Notes: generated by a model from the sequence alone, not told the origin. 64,000 nt of DNA from AEGEAN-183 sp045563675 (GCA_045563675.1 JBJLIX010000001.1:372001-436000), one strand, 5' to 3'. Counted from the stretch's first letter, positions 28,442 through 41,362 are shown. Numbers and translations: made by a program.

Positions 28442-29602
28442 ATGAAAATAAAATTAGTTGATACTCAACCTATAGATCCTAGAGAATTTGATTTACCAGA
28501 AAATTTTTCTCCAAAGAATATAGAGGATATTGCTGAGATTTTTCAAACTCCAATGACTGGTCACTACAACTGGGACTATACGGATGCCGATACAAGAATT
28601 AAGAAACTCTATGAGCTAGGAAAAGAACTTAACTGGGATGGCGCTATAGACCTAGATTGGTCTAATGCAATAGGTAGAGATGAGTTTCCTATAAAAGCTG
28701 AAATGATTGCCAGACTTGAAGGTCCTCTTTCAATGCTAGATGAAAAAGATAGACTTGAATATATGCGCCATGATCAGGCTTGGGCACTTAGTCAATTCCT
28801 CCACGGTGAACAGGGAGCTCTGTTAGTTGCTTCGCAGCTTGTATCTTGTGCTCCAACCTACCAAGCAAAACTCTACGCTGCTTCACAGACTTTTGATGAA
28901 GCTAGGCATGTTGAAGTTTTTGCAAGGTACTTACAAAGAATTCATGGTCTGGAATATCCTTGTAATAAGAATCTTAAAGCTTTATTAGATAAGACACTTA
29001 CTGACCCTAGATGGGATCTAAAGTTTATTGGTATGCAGATAGTGATTGAAGGCCTTGCCTTAGCTGCTTTTCAAACAACAAAAGAAACCTCCAATTGTCC
29101 TCTTCTCAGGCAACTAGTTCATTACGTTATACGCGATGAAGCAAGACATGTAACTTTTGGAATAAATTACTTAACTGAATTCTTACAAACACTAACTCCT
29201 GAAGAATTAGAAGATAGAGCACAGTTTGCTTATGAAGCCTGTGTTGTTATGAGAAATAGAATAATTAATACAGAACTTCCAGCTAAATGGTTTGGAATTT
29301 CAGAAGAAGAGATTCTTGAAACTGTAATGAATAATGAAACACAAGATATTTTTAATAACCTTCTTTTTAACCGAGTTATGCCTAACCTTAAAAAGATAGG
29401 CCTATTAACAGATAAAGTTCTTCCACTCTATGAAAAGCTTGGTTTATTAGGTTTTGCAGATGCAGATAGTGACTTTGAAGTTGACTGGGCAGTGATGACT
29501 AAACCTCTTGAAAATTCAAAAGAAATCGATAAGCAGTCTAACCAGGAACTTAAAGCTTCTCAAAAAATAATGGAAGAAGCTACTGCAACATTAGTTAATT
29601 AG
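28442..29602 (+). CDS. ferritin-like di-iron carboxylate protein, second tandem copy
   Basis: A 386-residue paralogue of the preceding gene, with long identical blocks around HGEQGALLVASQL, KLYAASQTFDEARHVEV, DPRWDLKFIGMQI and RDEARHVTFG. The six metal ligands are kept: E123, E153, H156, E203, E233 and H236. It has an extra C-terminal tail of about 20 residues rich in Lys, Ser and Gln. The copies probably arose by tandem duplication and may form a heterodimer or act on different substrates. The 3' end overlaps the convergent GST-like gene by 12 bp. Confidence 0.82.
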   Translation: MKIKLVDTQPIDPREFDLPENFSPKNIEDIAEIFQTPMTGHYNWDYTDADTRIKKLYELGKELNWDGAIDLDWSNAIGRDEFPIKAEMIARLEGPLSMLDEKDRLEYMRHDQAWALSQFLHGEQGALLVASQLVSCAPTYQAKLYAASQTFDEARHVEVFARYLQRIHGLEYPCNKNLKALLDKTLTDPRWDLKFIGMQIVIEGLALAAFQTTKETSNCPLLRQLVHYVIRDEARHVTFGINYLTEFLQTLTPEELEDRAQFAYEACVVMRNRIINTELPAKWFGISEEEILETVMNNETQDIFNNLLFNRVMPNLKKIGLLTDKVLPLYEKLGLLGFADADSDFEVDWAVMTKPLENSKEIDKQSNQELKASQKIMEEATATLVN

Positions 29603-30616
29603 AATTTCACAACCTGTGCCTTCAAGGAGTTGAAATATCTTAGCTTTTTGTTCTTTCTGTAATTTTTCAAATTCTTCTTTTACCCAATTAAGGCATTTGG
29701 CTTGGTATACAAATGGCATTTGTTTCCATAACTTACCATCTATTTTTGACTCCCATTCTTCCTCTCCCTTAGAGACCGCTTCTGCATTTGCTACTAAGAA
29801 GGGGGCGTAAGTTCTTCCTATTTCTTTTAAGATCTTAATTAATGTTTCAGGGATCTCATTTTGTTTCATCCAGTCATCGTCTTGTGGCTCTAAGCCACTT
29901 AAATCTTCAACATTATCACACCAAGCAAAAACTCTAGGAGCCACCTCTAAAGTTAAGTCTCTGCAGGTTGGGTCAGTTTGTGCTAACTGAGTAAGTTGTC
30001 CAAAGGTACCGAAATCACAAGATCCTGGTCTTTCTCCAAGCAGAAACCTTCTTCCTACTAAATGATCAGATAATAGTTCAATAAATTTCTTATAGCTTTC
30101 TTCTATAAATGCTCCTGTTGTTTCATTTGAACCTACGTAGCGTAGCCTTTCTATCTGCCTTTCACTTATATGCTTCGATAGAGGTTCTATCTCTTCATCA
30201 CTTAAGTGATTCATAGTCCATCTAGGTAGAACTGATCCTGCAAAATCTACATTCTTCTGGTGAGCCCATCTAAAATGGAACATTGCCTTTGTTAGCCATT
30301 CGTCTGCATAATCCTCAATTAGATAATCCAGGAAAGAAATTACAGGATCTATAGGAATAACTGACCTGGCTGAATGTCGCTTTTCTAAGGATCGTATAAT
30401 CGGAGTAGTGTCTACTTTAGCTTCAGAATATTTTCCATTTTTATCAGGTATTACTAGTACTGGTAATAAATTAACAGGTACTTTAGGGGTATTATTATCT
30501 TCCTTGCTGTTTCTGTTAGCCCAAATAAAAGGAATTCTTCGATATCTTAAAATTGATCTTAATTTTCTGCTATACGGAGATCCTGGTGCTCCTAAAATTT
30601 TATAAGGTAGATTCAT
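29591..30616 (-). CDS. glutathione S-transferase-like protein
   Basis: The N-terminus is a thioredoxin-fold GST domain (YKILGAPGSPYSRKLRSILRYRRIPF, with a Ser-Pro-Tyr-Ser redox-like loop and VNLLPVLVIPD, the cis-Pro region). A helical C-terminal domain follows, including FLLGERPGSCDFGTFGQLTQL, the usual N-capping GST motif. At 341 residues it is longer than canonical GSTs (about 210-230), with an extra C-terminal helical tail of about 100 residues that I do not recognise. Glutathione conjugation or an accessory role for the neighbouring di-iron enzymes are both possible. It is transcribed toward, and overlaps, the second di-iron gene. Confidence 0.78.
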   Translation of the reverse strand: MNLPYKILGAPGSPYSRKLRSILRYRRIPFIWANRNSKEDNNTPKVPVNLLPVLVIPDKNGKYSEAKVDTTPIIRSLEKRHSARSVIPIDPVISFLDYLIEDYADEWLTKAMFHFRWAHQKNVDFAGSVLPRWTMNHLSDEEIEPLSKHISERQIERLRYVGSNETTGAFIEESYKKFIELLSDHLVGRRFLLGERPGSCDFGTFGQLTQLAQTDPTCRDLTLEVAPRVFAWCDNVEDLSGLEPQDDDWMKQNEIPETLIKILKEIGRTYAPFLVANAEAVSKGEEEWESKIDGKLWKQMPFVYQAKCLNWVKEEFEKLQKEQKAKIFQLLEGTGCEILIN

Positions 30617-30682
30617 GTAGTTTCCTCTAATTTCTAACCTTTAATTTATCACTTTCTTTAATTCTATGTTTAAAATCTACAT

Positions 30683-32161
30683 ATGCTAAGGATATTTAAG
30701 AAAGCAAAAGAATATAAAAATCGGATTGCGGTTAAAGATAATGATAGCTCCTATAGCTACAAAGATCTTACTGAAACTTCTGATGAGGTTGCTTACTCTT
30801 TGCTTTCTGAAAAAGCCGATTTAAATGAAGATAGGATAGGTTTTTTAATTTCTCCAAGTTTTAAATACCTAACTGTACTTTGGGGGATATGGAAAGCGGG
30901 TGGAATAGCAGTACCTATTAGCATTTCTGCTACAGAATCTGAACTAATCTATTACCTGAAAGCAGCTCAAATAAAGAAATTGATATTGGATAAGGTACAT
31001 TTAGAAAAGTTTAGTAATTTATCTACAAAAATAAACATCCACATAGAAGACGTAGCTAACCTTCTCTCAAAACAAAGTAAGTCGTTACCAGAAATAAAAA
31101 AAGATGGGAGAGCAATGATACTGTTTACTAGTGGTACAACTAATAAACCTAAAGGTGTGGTCTCAACACATGGAAACATTGAAGCTCAAATAAAGTCTCT
31201 AGTTGAGGCGTGGGAATGGGATAAGAATGATTCAATTCCATTAATCTTACCTCTACATCACATTCATGGGATTATTAACTCTCTTTCTTGTCCTCTATGG
31301 GTAGGTGCGAAAGTAGATATCCTTGGGAGATTTGAAGCAGATAAAGTAATTGAGAAAATAATAAACAATAATTATTCAGTATTCACAGCTGTTCCAACAA
31401 TATATTTCTCTTTGATAGATGTTTTGCAAGACCCTAAGAATAAAAATATAGATATTGCTAAAAATAGGTTTAGAGAAATGAGATTGATAATGTCTGGGTC
31501 TGCTGCATTAGCTCCAGAAATACATAAAAAATGGAAGGAATTAACAGGTCAAGACTTATTAGAAAGATATGGAATGACAGAAATAGGAATGGCTCTTTCT
31601 AATCCTTTACACGGGGAAAAAAGAGCGGGATCTGTTGGACAACCCCTTCCAAATGTAGAAATGTGCCTAATGGAAGAAGGAAAGATGATCTCAGAAGAAA
31701 ACAAACCTGGAGAAATAATGATAAAAGGCCCGCAAGTATTCTTAGAATATTGGAACAGAACAATTGAATCAAAAGATTCCTTTTTTGAGGGATGGTTTAA
31801 AACTGGAGACATAGCTGAACTATCCAATGGATATTACAAAATATTAGGGAGGGAATCAGTTGATATTATAAAAACTGGGGGATACAAAATTTCAGCTCTA
31901 GAAATTGAAGATACTTTATTAAAACACCCCTCAGTTAAAGAATGTGCCGTTATTGGCATAGAAGACCCTAAATGGGGAGAAGTAGTTGCGGCTGTAATAG
32001 CTTCGTCTAGTGAAACCACTTCGCTTAAAGACATACAATCTTGGTCAAAAAATTATCTTTCAGCCTATAAGATACCTAGAAAATTGATTTTTCTTGAAGA
32101 ACTCCCAAAAAATGCAATGGGAAAGGTTGTAAAACAAGACCTAAGGGATTATTTTAAGTAA
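30683..32161 (+). CDS. acyl-CoA synthetase, malonyl-CoA synthetase (MatB/ACSF3)-like
   Basis: An ANL-superfamily adenylating enzyme of 492 residues. The AMP/P-loop motif is ILFTSGTTNKPKGVVSTHGN, followed by LPLHHIHGIINSL, VFTAVPTIYFSLI and MSGSAALAPEIHKKW. The acyl pocket signature LERYGMTEIGMALSNPLHGEKRAGSVGQPLP and the hinge GRESVDIIKTGGYKISALEIE are closer to MatB/ACSF3 than to long-chain FadD. The C-terminal catalytic Lys is in PKNAMGKVVKQDL. It may activate malonate or methylmalonate; other short carboxylates cannot be excluded. Its last 13 bp overlap the convergent protease gene. Confidence 0.87.
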   Translation: MLRIFKKAKEYKNRIAVKDNDSSYSYKDLTETSDEVAYSLLSEKADLNEDRIGFLISPSFKYLTVLWGIWKAGGIAVPISISATESELIYYLKAAQIKKLILDKVHLEKFSNLSTKINIHIEDVANLLSKQSKSLPEIKKDGRAMILFTSGTTNKPKGVVSTHGNIEAQIKSLVEAWEWDKNDSIPLILPLHHIHGIINSLSCPLWVGAKVDILGRFEADKVIEKIINNNYSVFTAVPTIYFSLIDVLQDPKNKNIDIAKNRFREMRLIMSGSAALAPEIHKKWKELTGQDLLERYGMTEIGMALSNPLHGEKRAGSVGQPLPNVEMCLMEEGKMISEENKPGEIMIKGPQVFLEYWNRTIESKDSFFEGWFKTGDIAELSNGYYKILGRESVDIIKTGGYKISALEIEDTLLKHPSVKECAVIGIEDPKWGEVVAAVIASSSETTSLKDIQSWSKNYLSAYKIPRKLIFLEELPKNAMGKVVKQDLRDYFK

Positions 32162-34635
32162 ATATCTAACCTTGTTTCAAAATAAGGCTCACTTTTATTT
32201 CTTGAGATATTACCTGAATCCTTAATTAAACCTATCCTACTTATAATGTTTCCTCTTTTTAATGGAGAGCTATAAATAAACTCTAAATCTATTTGCCTTC
32301 CTGTAGGACTTATACTTCCAGAGAAATCCCTAAAAAGCACTTCCTTATTAACATTTCTTTTATATGGAATAGAAAAATCCACCTCACCACTATCAACCCT
32401 TAAGGGTTGAGAAATTCTAAATCCAAAATTATCTTTATTAGATATAAATCCTGATTTAAAAAAGCTTAAGTTAAAGGAAGAAGATGAAATTCTTCCAACT
32501 TTCTGAATTAAACCTTTCTGGGATAAATTTGGATCTGTAATCCCATAATAATAAGAAGCTAAAACCTTAAAGTTTAATAAATTAAAAGAAGAACTTACCC
32601 CTGAAAAGTAGGTCAAGGAATCGTCTAGATGACCATAGGCCCCATTAAATGAAGTTCCTAACATTGATCTATCTTCATTCATGGCACCGACTTGAATAGA
32701 AATTTCTTTTTCATCGAATAGTGTTTGGTACTCTAATAAAAGACCATTTGTAGTATTGGAATGATTAGGGCTAAAAATTAAGTCTGGGTGTTGCCCCATA
32801 AATAAAGCTCCTGAAAAAGAAGAACCTTTAGATAATAATTTCCCTGCTCCAATAAAAGAACCTTCATTAGCAAATGCTAAGAAGGGTGAAATGCCAGTCT
32901 TCTTTTGAAAGAATTGATGCGTAGATTTTCTATCATTATTTCCTGTAAAAAGTAGAGATGCATCCATTCCTTTTCCCATAAGAATGAAGCTTGATTGATT
33001 AAAAAAATTCTTATACCCAAAATATTTAATCTTTTCTTTGTCTCTTGGCCAGAGAGAATGAGAAAACTTATCATAATCATAATCTGTAACTTTAAAACCT
33101 AGAGTAAAGAGGCCACTGTCACTTAGCTTCCTACTTACTTCCTGAACTCTAATAAATGGGTTCGCATATCTATAGGTAAGATTTTCTAAAGAAGGTAAAA
33201 AATTATTAGAAGTAGAAATAAGGTTCCGGTTAAAAGGAGCACCTAGTTCATCTAAAACAATAAAATCAGTCATAAGGTTACTGGAGATAGCATCACCCAT
33301 AAGACCGCCCACAAAGCCTATTGATGTAGTTTTAACAGGAAATACTAGGCTCTCAAGAGAATTGATAGTAGCAATAGCGGTCTGGCCTACAGGTGATGTT
33401 GCAGCATTTAGATCCATTAAACCTTGACCATAGATATCCCTATCAGAATAGATGCCTTCTTTATTGGCTGTTAAAAATAGCCTTTCTAAGATTTCTGTAT
33501 TACCTAATTGACCATCAAAAAATTGTTGTAATAAAGCTATTCCTCCTGAAACATGAGGGGCAGCAAATGAAGTTCCATTAACAGACGCATAGCAAGAGTT
33601 TGTAGAAACACAAGCATCAGTAGAGTCATATATGCCAGTATCATCAGCTGAAGTTGCATAAGCAACAGTGATACTTCCTCCTGGTGCAGCTATACAATAA
33701 TCCTTAGATACGCCACATCTATTAGAAAAATCTGAAATAACTCCATCTTCATTAACTGCAGCAACAGCAACAGAATGGCCTTGTAATTCAGGAATAATAT
33801 AAGCCATGCCAGAAAAAACCTCTGGGCTCCCATAATAAACACCTTGATCTGCATACCCTCCAGCGTTTCCTGCTGACCATACAAAAATTGATTTGTCTCT
33901 ATCAGGCACACCTTCTTGGGCTATTTCAGCAATAGCCTTTGGAAAGGCATTCCTTATCTGCGCTTCTGTATAGTCGTATACATTTCCTGGATAACCATAA
34001 CTATTATTTATGATCTTTACATTGTTAGATTTAAAAAAACTAAATAGGTCTTTGAAGAAGTTATCAACTCCTGAATAATCAGGGGCATTATTTCCCTGTT
34101 CATCACCTAAGTCTATTGGATCATAGGTCTCATCAGGCTCAGATAACTGTATAGCAACAAAAAAAACTTTAGCATTAAATGCTACTCCATGAGTATACCT
34201 ATAACCTTCTCCATTTCTTCTTCCGGCGATAACACTTGAAACCATTGTTCCATGCCTTTTTTGTCTTGTATTAGGAGAATAGTTTGAATAACTTAACTGA
34301 CTACCAGTTGCTACTTTAAACATTCCTATTTCTTCATGGGTGCTATCTAGACCTGAGTCTGTTACGCCAACTATCGATCCTAATCCTGTACTTCCTCTAG
34401 CATAAACTGAAGATGAATTAATTAACCCTAAGCCATACTGATCTTGATACTCTTCATAGCTTTCAAATTCGTTCTTGGAATCGGTAAAAGAAGGAGCGCT
34501 AGAACTAGAAGAACTAGTGGAGCTTGATGAGGAACTGCTTGCAGTTGGAATGATAGGAGAAGAGGAACTTCCTCCACCGCCTCCACCACAAGATAAGAGG
34601 CTAAGGGTAAAAAATATAAATATTTTTAATCTTAT
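32149..34635 (-). CDS. subtilisin-family (S8) lipoprotein protease with C-terminal barrel-like domain; non-ATG start
   Basis: The first in-frame ATG (34323) would lose the catalytic Asp, so I traced the frame upstream to a stop at 34678-34680. No ATG, GTG or TTG occurs upstream. Starting at ATA (34635) gives a perfect lipoprotein signal peptide, RLKIFIFFTLSLLSC with Cys16, then five Gly and a Ser-rich linker. The triad is complete: D93 (GVTDSGLD), H128 (KRHGTMVSS) and S356 (NGTSFAAPHVSGG). Residues about 420-828 have alternating hydrophobic strands suggesting an outer-membrane barrel, as in SphB1-type autotransporters. The start overlaps the upstream TAA as TAATA. The total would be 828 residues. 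Confidence 0.78.
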   Translation of the reverse strand: MRLKIFIFFTLSLLSCGGGGGGSSSSPIIPTASSSSSSSTSSSSSSAPSFTDSKNEFESYEEYQDQYGLGLINSSSVYARGSTGLGSIVGVTDSGLDSTHEEIGMFKVATGSQLSYSNYSPNTRQKRHGTMVSSVIAGRRNGEGYRYTHGVAFNAKVFFVAIQLSEPDETYDPIDLGDEQGNNAPDYSGVDNFFKDLFSFFKSNNVKIINNSYGYPGNVYDYTEAQIRNAFPKAIAEIAQEGVPDRDKSIFVWSAGNAGGYADQGVYYGSPEVFSGMAYIIPELQGHSVAVAAVNEDGVISDFSNRCGVSKDYCIAAPGGSITVAYATSADDTGIYDSTDACVSTNSCYASVNGTSFAAPHVSGGIALLQQFFDGQLGNTEILERLFLTANKEGIYSDRDIYGQGLMDLNAATSPVGQTAIATINSLESLVFPVKTTSIGFVGGLMGDAISSNLMTDFIVLDELGAPFNRNLISTSNNFLPSLENLTYRYANPFIRVQEVSRKLSDSGLFTLGFKVTDYDYDKFSHSLWPRDKEKIKYFGYKNFFNQSSFILMGKGMDASLLFTGNNDRKSTHQFFQKKTGISPFLAFANEGSFIGAGKLLSKGSSFSGALFMGQHPDLIFSPNHSNTTNGLLLEYQTLFDEKEISIQVGAMNEDRSMLGTSFNGAYGHLDDSLTYFSGVSSSFNLLNFKVLASYYYGITDPNLSQKGLIQKVGRISSSSFNLSFFKSGFISNKDNFGFRISQPLRVDSGEVDFSIPYKRNVNKEVLFRDFSGSISPTGRQIDLEFIYSSPLKRGNIISRIGLIKDSGNISRNKSEPYFETRLDIYLK

Positions 34636-35387
34636 TAATTTAGTAAAAACTTCACACCTCCAATAAATACTTCTCCATCACTCAAAAGATCAAGATCAGA
34701 GGCCTTTGCAATCAATTCTTCTCTATTCTTAACATTAATTTCAAATGCTTCGATTCCTTCTCCTCTGCCATCTCTATCTTCTACAAAAACGATCCTAGAG
34801 TCTTCAAGTGTAATTTGAAATTGATTATCTAAATAGACTGCTTCCTTCCCCAAAGCTCTTTCCCAACTTTTCATCATGGACTCCGCGTCTTTTGACTGTA
34901 TACGCACTCCGTTTAAAAGATTACTTACTTCTGTCTTTACATTCTTTTCCCAAGTAGAGCTTGCCCATAACCAAGCTTCTGGAGGGTCCATAGAGTCTAT
35001 AGATAGAATTGCACCCCCTACATCTCTAGGATGTAAATGTATAGCCTTCGCATGTATATCATCCTCTACTCTATCAGCATTCCATACAATATTGATACCC
35101 TCTGCCTCAACTCTAGTCTTTTCTCTTTCAAGATCATCTGTTTGGACAATAACCATATAACCACCATTCCCATTCCTTCTTTCTAAGAATCTTCCTGCTG
35201 TAGTGTCCTCCTGAACTGGACTGACAACTTCTAAAAAAGTATCTCCTACAGGTAAGACTGCATTTTCTAGACCAAAATGAATGATTCCAGGATCATAAAA
35301 TGCAACTTCGATTTCAAACAATTTACATAAATCTCTTACAACCTGATCCCGTTCCTCAGATACAATAACTAATTGTCTTAATCTCAT
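34635..35387 (-). CDS. glyoxalase-like (Glyoxalase_3/VOC) domain protein
   Basis: The 250-residue protein begins with MRLRQLVIVSEERDQVVRDL and has FLEVVSPVQEDTTAGRFLERR with GGYMVIVQTDDLEREK, which resembles the Glyoxalase_3 group of VOC proteins. A second half (from about residue 150) repeats the fold weakly. Clear metal ligands of glyoxalase I are not all present, so it may bind a small molecule rather than catalyse. Its TAA overlaps the apparent start of the protease by one base. It is divergent from coaW across 64 bp. No function can be assigned safely. Confidence 0.72.
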   Translation of the reverse strand: MRLRQLVIVSEERDQVVRDLCKLFEIEVAFYDPGIIHFGLENAVLPVGDTFLEVVSPVQEDTTAGRFLERRNGNGGYMVIVQTDDLEREKTRVEAEGINIVWNADRVEDDIHAKAIHLHPRDVGGAILSIDSMDPPEAWLWASSTWEKNVKTEVSNLLNGVRIQSKDAESMMKSWERALGKEAVYLDNQFQITLEDSRIVFVEDRDGRGEGIEAFEINVKNREELIAKASDLDLLSDGEVFIGGVKFLLN

Positions 35388-35451
35388 AAATTACCTCACT
35401 ATAAAATAAACGCTTATACTAACAACATATACATAAGGATATTTAAAAAAT

Positions 35452-36288
35452 ATGCGTCTTTCTTTAGACTTTGGAATAACCATAACTGATATTCTCAAAG
35501 AAAATAACGATGGAGAGTTATTTCATGAGATGCTCCCGTCTGAACAAAAACCTTCCGAAGAATTAATTTTAAAAATTTTTAAGGATATAAACTTTCAAGA
35601 AGTAGATTATCTTGCATTAACAGGAGGACATCATCAGCTAATTGGAGAAACTATAAATAGCTTACCTGTAATACATGTCAATGAAGTTCAAGCCATAGGA
35701 AAAGGGGGGTTTCATCTTTCTGGACTAGATGAAAGTAAGAGCGCAATTATAGTTAGTTCAGGTTCAGGGACAGCATGTATTTTAGCAAAAAATGATGAAT
35801 TTATTCATTGCTCTGGTACGGGTGTGGGAGGAGGAACAGTTTTGGGTTTAAGTAAATTGCTTTTAGAAACAGATAACCCAGAAGAAATCCAAGACCTCGC
35901 AGAAAGAGGTTTTTCTAAAGGTACTGATTTGATCTTAGAAGATGTTGTTTCAGGTCCCATAGGGTTACTGCCTTCAGATATGACTGCTGTTAATTTTGGG
36001 AAAATATCAAAATCAGATTCAAAGATATCTAGAGAAGATATGGCTGCAGGGATAGTTAATTTAGTAGGACAAACCATCGCCAGGATCTCAACTTCCATTG
36101 CTATGGCTTTTCAAGTAACTGACATCGTTGTAGTTGGAAGAACTCCTACTTTTACTTCTTTAAGAAATTCTTTAGAAGATGCTGCAATGCTAACTAATTT
36201 TACCCCTCATTTCCCTAAGAATGCTGAGTATGCTTCTGCTTTAGGGGCTTTACTTATGGCAGAAAAAAACCCTGATAACAGAAGTTAA
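35452..36288 (+). CDS. coaW: type II pantothenate kinase
   Basis: A 278-residue actin-fold kinase matching staphylococcal CoaW along its length: RLSLDFGITITDI (phosphate-1), CALTGG-like LALTGGHHQ, an acidic VNEVQAIGKGG, IIVSSGSGTACI, the adenosine-binding CSGTGVGGGTVLGLSKLL, and DMTAVNFGKI near residue 175. It phosphorylates pantothenate, the first step of CoA synthesis. Gammaproteobacteria more often have type I (CoaA) or type III (CoaX), so a type II enzyme is noteworthy. A candidate -10, TATACT (35415-35420), lies upstream. The stop codon sits inside the terminator hairpin shared with the rRNA operon. Confidence 0.87.
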   Translation: MRLSLDFGITITDILKENNDGELFHEMLPSEQKPSEELILKIFKDINFQEVDYLALTGGHHQLIGETINSLPVIHVNEVQAIGKGGFHLSGLDESKSAIIVSSGSGTACILAKNDEFIHCSGTGVGGGTVLGLSKLLLETDNPEEIQDLAERGFSKGTDLILEDVVSGPIGLLPSDMTAVNFGKISKSDSKISREDMAAGIVNLVGQTIARISTSIAMAFQVTDIVVVGRTPTFTSLRNSLEDAAMLTNFTPHFPKNAEYASALGALLMAEKNPDNRS

Positions 36289-36297
36289 CAGGGTTTT
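36266..36297. terminator. bidirectional intrinsic terminator between coaW and the rRNA operon
   Basis: AAAACCCTG (36266-36274) pairs with CAGGGTTTT (36289-36297), and inner TAAC (36276-36279) pairs with GTTA (36284-36287), leaving an AGAA loop. The 3' arm ends in a T run on the plus strand, and the minus strand reads into a longer T run (complement of the A run 36263-36269). It can therefore end coaW and the 5S-distal rRNA transcript. The coaW TAA (36286-36288) lies within the stem. Confidence 0.75.
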
Positions 36298-36307
36298 CTC
36301 AAAAAAA

Positions 36308-36423
36308 GCCTGACGATGTCCTACTCTCACATGGTCGCAACCATACTACCATTGGCGCTAAGAGGTTTCACTTCTGAGTTCGAAAAGGTATCAGGTGGTT
36401 CACTCTCGCTAATATCATCAGAC
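36308..36423 (-). rRNA. rrf: 5S ribosomal RNA
   Basis: About 116 nt with the usual 5S blocks on the minus strand: loop A/helix I pairing of the ends (GTCTGATG at the 5' end against CATCGTCAGGC at the 3' end), the conserved CGAACTCAGAAGTGAAAC and the GTAGTATGG / ACCATGTGAGAGTAGG segments. It is the last gene of the 16S-23S-5S operon; there is no tRNA after it before the terminator at 36266-36297. Confidence 0.94.
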
Positions 36424-36461
36424 ATAAACTTATAAGCCAATCAAGAAGTAATTTTGAGGTG

Positions 36462-36489
36462 ATTTCATCAAAAAAATATTTGATGAAAT
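36462..36489 (-). other. hairpin in the 23S-5S spacer
   Basis: ATTTCATCAAA (36462-36472) and TTTGATGAAAT (36479-36489) form a perfect 11-bp stem with a 6-nt loop. The second arm also belongs to the processing stem of 23S, so the two structures are mutually exclusive. Confidence 0.6.
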
Positions 36490-36491
36490 AT

Positions 36492-36498
<7 letters not shown>
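36479..36498 (-). other. 3' arm of the 23S processing stem
   Basis: This 20-nt segment at the 3' end of 23S is complementary, at 19 of 20 positions, to 39419-39438 at its 5' end. Together they form the long-range stem around pre-23S that RNase III cleaves in the known bacterial pathway. Confidence 0.75.
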
Positions 36499-39418
<2,920 letters not shown>

Positions 39419-39425
<7 letters not shown>

Positions 39426-39438
39426 ATATTACATCAAA
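39419..39438 (-). other. 5' arm of the 23S processing stem
   Basis: Complementary at 19 of 20 positions to 36479-36498, bracketing 23S. The single mismatch is A against A near the middle of the arm. Confidence 0.75.
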
Positions 39439-39616
39439 CAATTTAATGATTAATGTTAAACAAGTATCTATTACATAACGCCAAAATTACTTTGCAGTAT
39501 GTACACCAAACTTATGCTCTAAAAACATGACGGGTTTGGTGACATTTGCACATCATCAATATCCATATCAAAAGAAATGAAGATATTATGATGCGACTTG
39601 ATTGAACTTATAAAAA

Positions 39617-39629
39617 TGTTAAAGAACTC
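39617..39629 (-). promoter_or_regulatory. spacer boxA antitermination element
   Basis: The minus strand reads GAGTTCTTTAACA, close to the E. coli rRNA boxA TGCTCTTTAACA. In the known system boxA binds NusB-NusE and keeps RNA polymerase going through 23S. Confidence 0.6.
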
Positions 39630-39668
39630 TCCGTAATCTCATTTCAATAAAGAAATGATTTAGGTAAA

Positions 39669-39690
39669 CAAATAATTCGTGTGAACGCCT
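39669..39690 (-). other. 3' arm of the 16S processing stem
   Basis: This 22-nt spacer segment pairs along its full length with leader segment 41363-41384, allowing three G-U pairs, and so brackets the 16S gene. It is the expected RNase III substrate of pre-16S. Confidence 0.78.
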
Positions 39691-39710
39691 ATCCTAAACG
39701 TATGTTTTTT

Positions 39711-41260
<1,550 letters not shown>

Positions 41261-41362
41261 TTAAATTGAAAATTGTGTTTTTAAAAAACACAAAAAAAAC
41301 CAGTAAATAAAAAACTTAAACAAGTTAAGAAATATTAACTGGTTGGTAAGTGCGCCTAAAAC

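Larger units (their letters stand above)
39426..39710 (-). other. 16S-23S internal transcribed spacer without tRNA genes
   Basis: The spacer of about 285 nt has no cloverleaf. It holds a hairpin CACCAAAC (39504-39511)/GTTTGGTG (39534-39541), a longer stem CATCATCAATATC (39551-39563)/GATATTATGATG (39582-39593) with one bulge, a boxA-like element at 39617-39629, a stem around CATTTC/GAAATG (39635-39660), and the 3' arm of the 16S processing stem (39669-39690). Many gammaproteobacteria carry tRNA-Ile and tRNA-Ala, or tRNA-Glu, here. Confidence 0.85.

Noticed and set aside
32149..34323. Subtilase starting at the ATG at 34323
   Set aside because: This start drops the catalytic Asp and the lipoprotein signal peptide that are both encoded in the same frame upstream.
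39426..39710. Possible tRNA-Ile/Ala or tRNA-Glu in the 16S-23S spacer
   Set aside because: No TTCGANTC T-loop, no acceptor pairing and no anticodon stem were found; the visible stems are simple hairpins.
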